Below are positions 1 through 5,632 of a stretch of DNA of 5,879 nt, one piece after another. Within the stretch, counting starts at the first letter, position 1. Each line of letters opens with the position of its first letter. The notes beneath the pieces are model-generated. The model was not told the origin of the DNA. It saw only the letters and a list, made by a program, of their open reading frames with translations, and did no database searches. Position numbers and translations under genes: made by a program. This stretch comes from Porphyromonadaceae bacterium (GTDB lineage Bacteria; Bacteroidota; Bacteroidia; Bacteroidales; Dysgonomonadaceae), in the NCBI GenBank assembly GCA_022840285.1, contig JALHIE010000110.1, forward strand, positions 1 through 5,879, written 5' to 3'.

Positions 1-1
1 A

Positions 2-991
2 AAATCCCGCACATACCATTATTTTCTATTTTTTTTAACAGTATTTCTCCTTCTGTTCGTAGGGGCTATGCGTGTAGATCCCTGGATCGCATTGGTTCTG
101 GCTTTTGTGGATACATGCTGGATGACCCTGATGCTCTTCGGACTGGAACGATACCTGGAATACGTGAACCGCAAGAAGATGCCAAGATTGCTGGCCATGC
201 TTACCACTTCCTGTTTTCTTGTGGCCTTCGTGAGCCTGTTGATGTTGACTGAAGACATTGTATTGAGACTGATGCTCCGGGATCATTTTCAACGGTCACC
301 ATTTATTTACCCGTTATTCCGTAATTCAATGCTGGTGATGGGAGCCTATTTAGGTGCCACGGGAATACGTGCCCGGAAAATCAGGATACAGTCAGAGAAT
401 CTTATACAGGAAAAACAGGACATGGAGCTGACCCTGCTCAAAAGCCGTATGGATCCTCATTTTGTTTTCAATGCATTGAATGTTTTATATTCCTTAAGTT
501 ATACCAGAAGTGAGAAAACACCGGAAATGATCATGAAGCTGGCCGAAATGCTGCATTATATTATTGACGAATGCCAGGTAGACAAAGTGCCGATAGCCCG
601 GGAAGTCCAATATATTGAAAATTACCTTGGTTTTCAGGGGATGCGTTACGGAGAAATTGCAAACTTACGTTTCACCCATATCGTGGATGATGCCCGGGCA
701 GAGATCCCTCCCATGATACTGCAGCCATTTATTGAAAACAGCTTCAAACACGGAGATATGACAAGCAATCCTGCAGGTAAGATCACGATCAGCCTGTTGG
801 TGGAAAATAAGAGGCTGTTGTTTACCGTTGTCAATACGAAGGGTAAGGCCAATGAACAAAATTTTGAGAGAGAAGGGCTGGGAGTTTCCAATGTGGAAAG
901 GCGGCTCAAATTGTATTATCCCGGCAAGCACTCCCTGGAGATGCAGAGAACGGAAAAAGAATACCTTGTCACGTTGAAGATTGAACTATGA
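2..991 (+). CDS. LytS-type membrane sensor histidine kinase, 5' end outside window
   Basis: Inner-membrane sensor kinase of the His_kinase (PF06580)/LytS type, expected to phosphorylate the LytTR regulator that follows. An ATG at 68 gives 307 residues, but the frame is open to the left edge and encodes another hydrophobic helix (YHYFLFFLTVFLLLFVGAM) ending at that Met, so the real start is probably upstream and off the window. Numbering from that Met, further membrane segments lie at about 6-26, 40-60 and 79-97, with little room for an extracellular sensor domain. A short charged, probably coiled-coil linker (about 100-125) leads to the phospho-acceptor motif DPHFVFNALN with His131. The ATP-binding N-box is LQPFIENSFKHG (218-229) and the G-box is GLGVSNVERRL (270-280). 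The stop overlaps the next start as ATGA, indicating translational coupling. The input signal cannot be told from the sequence. Family assignment is firm. Confidence 0.93.
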   Translation, partial: KSRTYHYFLFFLTVFLLLFVGAMRVDPWIALVLAFVDTCWMTLMLFGLERYLEYVNRKKMPRLLAMLTTSCFLVAFVSLLMLTEDIVLRLMLRDHFQRSPFIYPLFRNSMLVMGAYLGATGIRARKIRIQSENLIQEKQDMELTLLKSRMDPHFVFNALNVLYSLSYTRSEKTPEMIMKLAEMLHYIIDECQVDKVPIAREVQYIENYLGFQGMRYGEIANLRFTHIVDDARAEIPPMILQPFIENSFKHGDMTSNPAGKITISLLVENKRLLFTVVNTKGKANEQNFEREGLGVSNVERRLKLYYPGKHSLEMQRTEKEYLVTLKIEL

Positions 992-1707
992 AAAATCTTC
1001 GATACCGAGTGGTGATAGTTGATGATGAGACGCCTGCCCGCAGGCTCCTGGAAGAGTATGTTTCCGTTATCCCTGAACTGAAACTGACCGGGAGTTTCAA
1101 CCATGCTGCGCAGGCTGCACAATATCTTGAAGAACATACGGCAGACATATTACTTTGTGACATTCAGATGCCGCAGATGAGCGGAATAGAGCTTGTCCGG
1201 CAACTGAAAAAGCCGGTTTGTGTGATATTCACAACAGCACATTCCCGGTTTGCCGTCGAAGGGTTTGAGGTAGATGCTGCCGATTATCTTCTCAAACCCA
1301 TTGAGCTTTCCCGTTTCCGAAAAGCCATTGATAAAGCCAGGGAAATCTGTGACAGGACAAGACAGGCTTCGGAGTCCATTTATGTAAAGTCCGATTACAA
1401 AATCCACAAAATTGATCTGCCTGAGCTTATCTATATGGAATCCCAGCATGAATACGTTACTTACTATACCAGAAACAAAAGGATTACGGCTTTTGGTTCA
1501 CTCAAAGCGCTCGAACAAACGCTCCCGCGGGACAGGTTTTTAAGGATACATAAGTCCTATATCATATCGAAGGACAAGATTGTGAGCATCACCCGAAACA
1601 GTGTGATCCTTAATGACATGGAACCTGTCAAGATCCCGGTCGGGAGGGTTTATAGGGAAAGTCTTGCTGCTATATATGCACATCCTTCTGCAGGAAGGGA
1701 ATCCTAA
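988..1707 (+). CDS. LytTR-family response regulator
   Basis: Cytoplasmic DNA-binding response regulator of 239 residues, the usual size for the LytR/AlgR family. The receiver domain spans about 6-120, with acidic pocket VDD (Asp12, Asp13), phospho-acceptor Asp58 in LLCDIQMP, Thr82/Thr83 in IFTTAH and Lys103 in LLKP, so all switch residues are present. The LytTR DNA-binding domain covers about 131-230, with the typical patterns IYMESQHEYVTYYT and FLRIHKSYII. The ATG lies inside the kinase stop codon (ATGA), so this is the cognate partner of the kinase, made by coupled translation. It converges on the hydrolase/microprotein array across a 46-base gap. Control of that array is an inference from neighbourhood only: I found no convincing pair of LytTR binding repeats in the window. 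The targets are unknown. Confidence 0.95.
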   Translation: MKNLRYRVVIVDDETPARRLLEEYVSVIPELKLTGSFNHAAQAAQYLEEHTADILLCDIQMPQMSGIELVRQLKKPVCVIFTTAHSRFAVEGFEVDAADYLLKPIELSRFRKAIDKAREICDRTRQASESIYVKSDYKIHKIDLPELIYMESQHEYVTYYTRNKRITAFGSLKALEQTLPRDRFLRIHKSYIISKDKIVSITRNSVILNDMEPVKIPVGRVYRESLAAIYAHPSAGRES

Positions 1708-1753
1708 GGCTTCTTTTCAAACAGCAGGCAGGCGGTTTCTGCAATGTTACTAT
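1708..1753. other. Convergent intergenic gap
   Basis: These 46 bases separate the end of the response regulator from the end of hydrolase B. No strong hairpin followed by a T-run is visible on either strand, so I do not call a terminator. Both transcription units end here. Confidence 0.6.
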
Positions 1754-2893
1754 TTAGTGACGGGTCCAGAAGGCCATGCGTTTCATCAGCAAATGAATTC
1801 CCATGCGCAGGAAGAACCATTTTCCGAATTCATAGTGGCCACCTTTGCCATAAAGGCTGCGTATGCAGGCTCCGCGTTTTCTGAACTGTTCCACGGTATA
1901 GGTTGCCACGCGTGTAGGAACCGATAAATCATCAGAAGCATGGGCAATCAGAATATGTGTTTTGGGTGTCCATCCGTCAACCAGTGAGTTTTCCCTGAAC
2001 TTATCCCAGAGTTTTTTGATCTCGCTGTTTCTTTCGGGTGTAAAGAAATCGGGGTGCATATATTTATGAAGGTCCTGACCTATCCATTCTATCAACTGAT
2101 CCCTGTAGTGTGTCCTGTCCAGCCAGCTATCCATGTTTTCCAGCAGGGGGCCGATAAAGATCCGTGAATAATCCAGGTTCAGGCCGTACCATATGTCATA
2201 AGCCTTGAAGATTCCCGGAGCCGCCGGATATTGAGCATAGCCTGTTTTGGCAAATTCTTCAAAAGCCACATTCATATCGTATATGCCGCCTCCAATGATT
2301 GCCCTGTCAATGATGATGTCCTCTGGCTGTTCCTTTTCAATATGACGTACCAGTGCCAGGGCACTGGATCCGCCCATGGAATATCCCCCAATGGAAATAT
2401 GCTTTTGCAACGGACTTCCCGTGATCCCGGGAAAGTATTCTATGGCTGCGCGGTGCATGTCGTATGCCACCCGTCCTGTGTTATCGGCCATAAGGAAAGG
2501 GGACTCCAACGTATCTTTGGTGACGCCGTTGCCCAGCAGGTCGGGAATGATGACAATATAGCCCAGGAATGACAAGACTCCTTCAAATATAATCAGGGCA
2601 TCGCTCCCCGATCCGAATTTGTCGATATTGGCCGAGGGTAAAAAATGCAGGACACCACGCGGTTTCCTGTTGAGGGGCCGCATGATGATCCCCGAAGATA
2701 CCACCGGATTTCCCAGGGGATCAATTGTATTATAAGATATAGCCGTAATGCGTACTTTCATTCTTATCAGGGCTTTGATCAGGGGTTCTATCCGGGAAAG
2801 ATCCAGAGCGGGGAAATCTTTTTTTACTTCGGTAAATACATCGGAGATGGAAAAATCTCCTTCTTTAAGAATATCTTTAAAAAAACGTGACAT
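1754..2893 (-). CDS. Alpha/beta-hydrolase B, lacking a signal peptide
   Basis: Serine hydrolase of the alpha/beta-hydrolase fold, 379 residues, most like the secretory lipase/esterase type by pattern; the substrate is unknown. The triad looks complete: Ser172 in GYSMGG, Asp322 in HASDDLSVP and His353 in GKGGHYEFG. Family landmarks shared with its paralogues include TIDPLGNPV, DYSRIF and YMHPDFF. Between WLD and YMHPDFF it has about 17 residues that hydrolase A lacks. Unlike A and C it has no signal peptide: MSRFFKDILKEGDFS begins directly at the region that aligns with residues about 33-42 of A. The ATG lies inside the 3' end of A (17-base overlap, +1 relative to A), and an in-frame TGA lies 15 bases upstream, so no longer start exists in this frame. 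It is therefore either cytoplasmic or made as the second half of an A-B fusion. Last gene of the - strand array. Confidence 0.85.
   Translation of the reverse strand: MSRFFKDILKEGDFSISDVFTEVKKDFPALDLSRIEPLIKALIRMKVRITAISYNTIDPLGNPVVSSGIIMRPLNRKPRGVLHFLPSANIDKFGSGSDALIIFEGVLSFLGYIVIIPDLLGNGVTKDTLESPFLMADNTGRVAYDMHRAAIEYFPGITGSPLQKHISIGGYSMGGSSALALVRHIEKEQPEDIIIDRAIIGGGIYDMNVAFEEFAKTGYAQYPAAPGIFKAYDIWYGLNLDYSRIFIGPLLENMDSWLDRTHYRDQLIEWIGQDLHKYMHPDFFTPERNSEIKKLWDKFRENSLVDGWTPKTHILIAHASDDLSVPTRVATYTVEQFRKRGACIRSLYGKGGHYEFGKWFFLRMGIHLLMKRMAFWTRH
2877..2893 (-). other. A/B overlap with shifty stop TTT TTT TAA A (T7 run)
   Basis: The end of hydrolase A reads ACG TTT TTT TAA AGA and the ATG of B lies 17 bases upstream of the end of A in the +1 frame. 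A Phe tRNA on the last TTT can slip one base forward onto another TTT, turning the stop TAA into AAA and entering the frame of B. The product would be one 731-residue protein. The ordinary alternative is re-initiation at the overlapping ATG. Confidence 0.5.
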
Positions 2894-3950
2894 ATTTTGA
2901 TTTTGTCTTCATATTGTTAAAAAACACCTGTGTTTCTTCACAGGGAACAGACAAATCGTCAGCAGCATGCCCCAGGTAAATGAGGGTGCGGGTATACCAA
3001 CCCTCCGGCATGGAATGCAAAGACAATACGTCTTCGATTTTTTTAATTTCGGGATTACCTTTGGCAGAGAAGAAATCGGGGTGCATGTATGTATCCAGCC
3101 ATTCTTCCCGGTTGGCAAGCAACGGCCCCGTAAAAATCCTGGAATAATCCAGTTGCAGGTCGTACCAGTAGTCCATGCTTTTGATCATCAGAGGAATCAG
3201 AGGATACTCGGCAACCCCCCTCTCTTTTAGGATCTGATAGGTTTTACTCATCTGGTATACATCTTCTCCGGCAAAGAGCTGCTTCACTTTTACCGGGGAT
3301 TCTGCAAGCCGGTCTATATAACGCAGCAGGGCTACAGCACCGGTAGCCCCTCCCGAATATCCAAAAATGTCTATTTCGGGATCAAGCGGTTCCTTTTCAT
3401 AGCGGGCATAGTATTCCATAGACGCCAGTTGCATATCGTAACACACACGACCGGTATTGTCCATAAACAGGAATGGTTGCGGAAGACCGGAACTGATCCC
3501 GCTCCCTATCAGATCGGGTATGATCACCGTAAAACCAAGGAATGCGAACACCCCTTCAGTGATAATAAGCAGATCACTGCCCCCTTCCAGGCTGGATAAA
3601 GGGGTAGTGGGAGGGACATGAATCACCCCCCTTGAAGCCATTCCCAGGGGTTTAACGATAATGCCCGTTGCAATAACGGGGTCACCCTTCGGGTCTACCG
3701 TACGATAAGAGATGGCGGTGACTTTCACGCGCATATCCAGGTTAAAAAAATCGGCGGCGGATTCCAGCATGGAAAAATCCAATTCAGGAAAATCACTAAG
3801 CGTGAGCTCAATCATTTCGTGCATGCTGAACTCCTGTGAACGCAGCACAGATACCAGGTATCCATCCGGAGGCCTGGTAACCAGGTCTGTTTTATGGCAC
3901 GAGAGAAAAACCAGCAACATGAAGGCTGCCGGCAATCCTTTATGTCTCAT
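2877..3950 (-). CDS. Alpha/beta-hydrolase A, lipoprotein truncated before the catalytic His
   Basis: Paralogue of the other three hydrolases, 357 residues. The N-terminus is a lipoprotein-like signal, basic MRHK followed by a hydrophobic stretch and FLSC, giving a candidate lipid-modified Cys18, so envelope location is expected. The nucleophile is Ser199 in GYSGG and the acid is Asp332 in HAADDLSVP. The protein stops at residue 357, right after the strand KSKYVTFF. At this point B, C and D continue about 25-30 residues through the (D/G)H(Y/F) motif carrying the catalytic His, so A as written has no catalytic His. The stop TAA directly follows TTT TTT within a T7 run, and the start of B overlaps. 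The ATG at 3950 lies 6 bases after microprotein s4, which places A in the same transcription unit. A may be a decayed gene, a non-catalytic binding protein, or the first half of a recoded A-B protein. Confidence 0.83.
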   Translation of the reverse strand: MRHKGLPAAFMLLVFLSCHKTDLVTRPPDGYLVSVLRSQEFSMHEMIELTLSDFPELDFSMLESAADFFNLDMRVKVTAISYRTVDPKGDPVIATGIIVKPLGMASRGVIHVPPTTPLSSLEGGSDLLIITEGVFAFLGFTVIIPDLIGSGISSGLPQPFLFMDNTGRVCYDMQLASMEYYARYEKEPLDPEIDIFGYSGGATGAVALLRYIDRLAESPVKVKQLFAGEDVYQMSKTYQILKERGVAEYPLIPLMIKSMDYWYDLQLDYSRIFTGPLLANREEWLDTYMHPDFFSAKGNPEIKKIEDVLSLHSMPEGWYTRTLIYLGHAADDLSVPCEETQVFFNNMKTKSKYVTFF

Positions 3951-3956
3951 ATAGCG

Positions 3957-4037
3957 TCAAAATCCCCCCAGAACAATCAAAGCAAGCAGGGACATCAACG
4001 ATCCCACTATGATGAGTATTTTTGATATCAGGTCCAT
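3957..4037 (-). CDS. Microprotein s4, 26-residue single-helix membrane peptide (beta type)
   Basis: Tiny ORF of 26 codons, ATG to TGA, starting MDLISKILIIVGSL and ending LLALIVLGGF. After a short N-terminus with one Asp and one Lys, everything is hydrophobic, long enough for one membrane helix. It has the same length as s2 and matches it without gaps at M1, D2, I7, L17, L18, A19, L23 and G24, with Lys6 facing Arg6. It lies 21 bases after s3 and 6 bases before the ATG of hydrolase A, so it reads as part of the operon rather than as random intergenic sequence. The upstream spacer is A/T-rich with no Shine-Dalgarno sequence, as is usual for Bacteroidota. I do not recognise a named family. A small hydrophobic toxin or a small subunit of a membrane complex are both possible. 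Confidence 0.62.
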   Translation of the reverse strand: MDLISKILIIVGSLMSLLALIVLGGF

Positions 4038-4058
4038 TGAATTATAAGTTTACAGTTA

Positions 4059-4151
4059 TTATCCCCATGCCAGGAGGATCAGACAAATCATCATGATAAT
4101 CGGCCCGGCAACGCCTGCAATCTTGATGATCAGATTCCAGTTAATAGTCAT
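4059..4151 (-). CDS. Microprotein s3, 30-residue single-helix membrane peptide (alpha type)
   Basis: ORF of 30 codons, ATG to TAA, beginning MTINWNLIIKIAGVAGPII and ending ICLILLAWG. One Lys at position 10 precedes a continuous hydrophobic helix broken by a Gly-Pro at 16-17 and closed by Trp29-Gly30. The same pattern at the same spacing (Lys, five residues, Gly-Pro, eleven residues, Trp-Gly) occurs in s1 at 13, 19-20 and 32-33, so s1 and s3 look like paralogues, with s1 longer at both ends. It starts 19 bases after s2 and ends 21 bases before s4. No family is recognised. Location in the inner membrane is inferred from hydrophobicity only. Confidence 0.62.
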   Translation of the reverse strand: MTINWNLIIKIAGVAGPIIMMICLILLAWG

Positions 4152-4170
4152 AGTCAATACCTTTTATTAT

Positions 4171-4251
4171 TTATAAAACACCTAAAAAAACGAATGCCAG
4201 GAGTGTGACAATAAAACTGAGCATTGCAGCAATTCTTAAAAAATCATCCAT
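4171..4251 (-). CDS. Microprotein s2, 26-residue single-helix membrane peptide (beta type)
   Basis: ORF of 26 codons, ATG to TAA, beginning MDDFLRIAAMLSFIV and ending LLAFVFLGVL. Two Asp and one Arg lie in the first six residues and the remainder is uncharged and hydrophobic, fitting a single membrane helix. It is the gap-free counterpart of s4 (8 of 26 identical, same length). It follows s1 by 21 bases, exactly as s4 follows s3. A second ATG four bases downstream is in another frame and gives no comparable product. The function is unknown. Confidence 0.62.
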   Translation of the reverse strand: MDDFLRIAAMLSFIVTLLAFVFLGVL

Positions 4252-4272
4252 AACAGTTGCGTTTAATAAAGT

Positions 4273-4410
4273 TTACAGGATCAGGCCAACAAGATAGGAA
4301 ATCATTTCAAAACCCCATCCAAGCCATAAATTGCCAATAAGGCACATAAGGGGCCCCAGGATGGCGAACACTTTCCAGATCCAGTGAGGATCAGCAGTCA
4401 ATTTTGTCAT
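4273..4410 (-). CDS. Microprotein s1, 45-residue hydrophobic membrane protein (alpha type)
   Basis: ORF of 45 codons, ATG to TAA, the longest of the four small ORFs. It starts with a polar MTKLTADPHWIWK, then a hydrophobic helix (about 14-30) containing Gly19-Pro20 and ending Gly-Trp-Gly at 31-33, then a second short hydrophobic stretch ISYLVGLIL to the C-terminus. Residues 13-33 align without gaps to residues 10-30 of s3 with 7 identities, including Lys, Gly-Pro and Trp-Gly. The ATG lies 8 bases after the restored stop of hydrolase C, so it belongs to the hydrolase transcription unit. There is no signal-peptidase site and no double-glycine leader. I do not know a named family. The coherent composition and the paralogue nearby argue that it is a real gene. 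Confidence 0.65.
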   Translation of the reverse strand: MTKLTADPHWIWKVFAILGPLMCLIGNLWLGWGFEMISYLVGLIL

Positions 4411-4418
4411 AACGGTAA

Positions 4419-4522
4419 TTATTTTATTAAAAGATAAAACATAGAAGTGGCGATAAATTGGAAACCGGCCTCAAAATGATCTCCGGTTATGCGTTCGTAA
4501 GTAATGGCACAGCCCCTTTTTT
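4419..4522 (-). pseudogene. Out-of-frame C-terminal tail of hydrolase C with the catalytic His
   Basis: On the - strand the run A6G4 (4522-4513) follows the Tyr codon of YREY. The zero frame reads Lys-Lys-Gly-Ala-Val to an early TAA at 4487. Reading one base back gives RGCAITYERITGDHFEAG and continues to a TAA at 4419. The end of gene D reads KGCSIQYIRTTGDHYQAG and has the same distance to its stop. The tail holds the GDH motif expected for the catalytic His. One extra base in the run would restore the frame. Confidence 0.85.
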
Positions 4523-5608
4523 ATACTCTCTGTATAGCAGGTCGGGACACGCTACGGGGATCAGGTTGTCCTGTGATGAATGAATCAGGTGTATCTCTGT
4601 TAGCGGTCCCGGTGTATAGTTGTATACAATGGAGTTCATTTCCAGAGGCTCTTTGAGTTTGATAAATTCGCAGCTCAGTTCCGGGTTGAAAAAATCGGGG
4701 TGCATGTAATTGTCCGGGTCGGGAGAATCAACAGGGTTTTCCATACCGTTGGCAAAGATTCCGGAATAATCCAGTTGCAGGTTGTAAAACTTGTCCAGTC
4801 CAAGAATTACCATGGGGATAGACTGATAATCGTTCCTTTCTGTTCGGACATAGGCCCTGAAAGCTTCCAGGCCATCGTACACGCCTCCCCCGGTGATCAC
4901 CTTATCCACTTTTAATCCCGTGGGATGGTCCTGATAATACCATGCCATAGCCATGGAAGTGCTTCCTCCAAGGGAGTACCCTAATATGGTACTGCGATTG
5001 CCAAGTTGGTAGTTCTCTTTGATCAGGAGGTATTCTTCCACTGCTTTTCGCATGTGATAAGCAGCAATTCCGGTATGTTCGGCAATCAGGTAGGGGCGGG
5101 GCCAATCTTCTGTATAGCGGACACCTACAAAATCGGGGTTGATGGTAATATAACCCAGCATGCAAGGTACACTTTCAAATGAAAACTTTTTTTGTTCTAC
5201 GTACAGCGACGGGGCTTCACTATCACGCATCGGGGCAATGGGAGGGACTTCCACAATACCGGGGGGATTCAGGTCTTTTGGATAAAAGAATGCCCCGGTG
5301 GCAATAACGGCATTTCCAAACGGATCAATGGTTTTATAAGATATGGAAACGCCACGGATCTGCCGCTGCAATCCTTTCCGGAATAACTTCTCAATGTCTG
5401 TCTTAGTCTTTTCAGGAAACTCAAAATTCAGGTTTTCAACAAGCCCCAAAACAGATTCAAAAGCAAATTCTGCCGTAAAATCCCATACGCCCAGTTCTTC
5501 TACCAGATAGAACGGAGTGAATTCCCTGATGCTATCCTGCGGGGTACAACCCCAAAAGCAAAAAGAAGAAAGAAAGATAACAGGTAAAAAAAAATATTTT
5601 TTGGTCAT
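4487..5608 (-). CDS. Alpha/beta-hydrolase C, lipoprotein with frameshifted C-terminus
   Basis: Secreted serine hydrolase paralogue. I choose the ATG at 5608; a TTG three codons further upstream (5617) also opens the frame, but the ATG begins a normal signal, MTKKYFFLPVIFLSS, with hydrophobic core and a candidate lipid-modified Cys21 after FWG. Counting from this ATG, the nucleophile is Ser212 in GYSLGG and the acid is Asp347 in HSSQDNLIPV. TIDPFGNAV, DYSGIF and YMHPDFF mark the family. The frame as written ends after DLLYREYKKGAVPLLTNA and lacks the catalytic His. The missing end is present in another frame just downstream (to 4419), and correcting one base gives a 396-residue protein matching D to the last residue. 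Gene D ends 24 bases upstream and s1 begins 8 bases after the restored stop, so C is mid-operon. It may be a recent pseudogene, a sequencing error or a recoded gene. Confidence 0.85.
   Translation of the reverse strand: MTKKYFFLPVIFLSSFCFWGCTPQDSIREFTPFYLVEELGVWDFTAEFAFESVLGLVENLNFEFPEKTKTDIEKLFRKGLQRQIRGVSISYKTIDPFGNAVIATGAFFYPKDLNPPGIVEVPPIAPMRDSEAPSLYVEQKKFSFESVPCMLGYITINPDFVGVRYTEDWPRPYLIAEHTGIAAYHMRKAVEEYLLIKENYQLGNRSTILGYSLGGSTSMAMAWYYQDHPTGLKVDKVITGGGVYDGLEAFRAYVRTERNDYQSIPMVILGLDKFYNLQLDYSGIFANGMENPVDSPDPDNYMHPDFFNPELSCEFIKLKEPLEMNSIVYNYTPGPLTEIHLIHSSQDNLIPVACPDLLYREYKKGAVPLLTNA
4513..4522 (-). other. A6G4 homopolymer tract where hydrolase C changes frame
   Basis: On the coding strand the sequence is TAT AAAAAA GGGG CTG. 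A -1 slip with a Lys tRNA re-pairing on AAA, a one-base insertion by RNA polymerase, or one missed base in sequencing would each restore the downstream frame. The downstream frame has no other defects, so the change is recent, artefactual or tolerated. Confidence 0.6.
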
Positions 5609-5632
5609 ATAACACAAAAAATGGCTAAATAA

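Larger units (their letters stand above)
3957..4410 (-). repeat. Tandem two-peptide module (alpha-beta-alpha-beta microprotein series)
   Basis: The four small ORFs alternate by residue pattern: s1 (alpha), s2 (beta), s3 (alpha), s4 (beta). The alpha members share Lys, Gly-Pro and Trp-Gly at equal spacing. The beta members are both 26 residues with 8 identities. The alpha-to-beta spacer is 21 bases in both pairs, and both spacers contain TAAACTT when the preceding stop codon is included. This suggests duplication of a pair followed by divergence. DNA identity between the pairs is low by eye, so the event would be old. Confidence 0.5.

Noticed and set aside
1686..1753. Possible terminator hairpin (GAAG...CTTC followed by TTTT, and CCTTCTGCAGGAAGG)
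   Set aside because: Stems are only four to five pairs with mismatches and partly lie in the regulator coding sequence.
1613..1927. A 104-codon + strand frame across the end of the regulator and into hydrolase B
   Set aside because: It overlaps two well-supported genes in other frames and its product shows no recognisable features.
2231..2572. A 113-codon + strand frame within hydrolase B, and similar frames elsewhere inside the hydrolases and the regulator
   Set aside because: They lie antisense to or out of frame with clear family proteins and have no domain-like composition.
3957..4410. Microproteins as double-glycine-leader bacteriocins or signalling pheromones
   Set aside because: No double-glycine leader, no Cys-rich or cationic mature part, and no transporter or processing peptidase in the window.
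4400..4425. ACCGTTATG before s1 as a LytTR binding repeat
   Set aside because: Only one imperfect copy is present and no second repeat at the usual spacing is seen; it coincides with the start-codon context.
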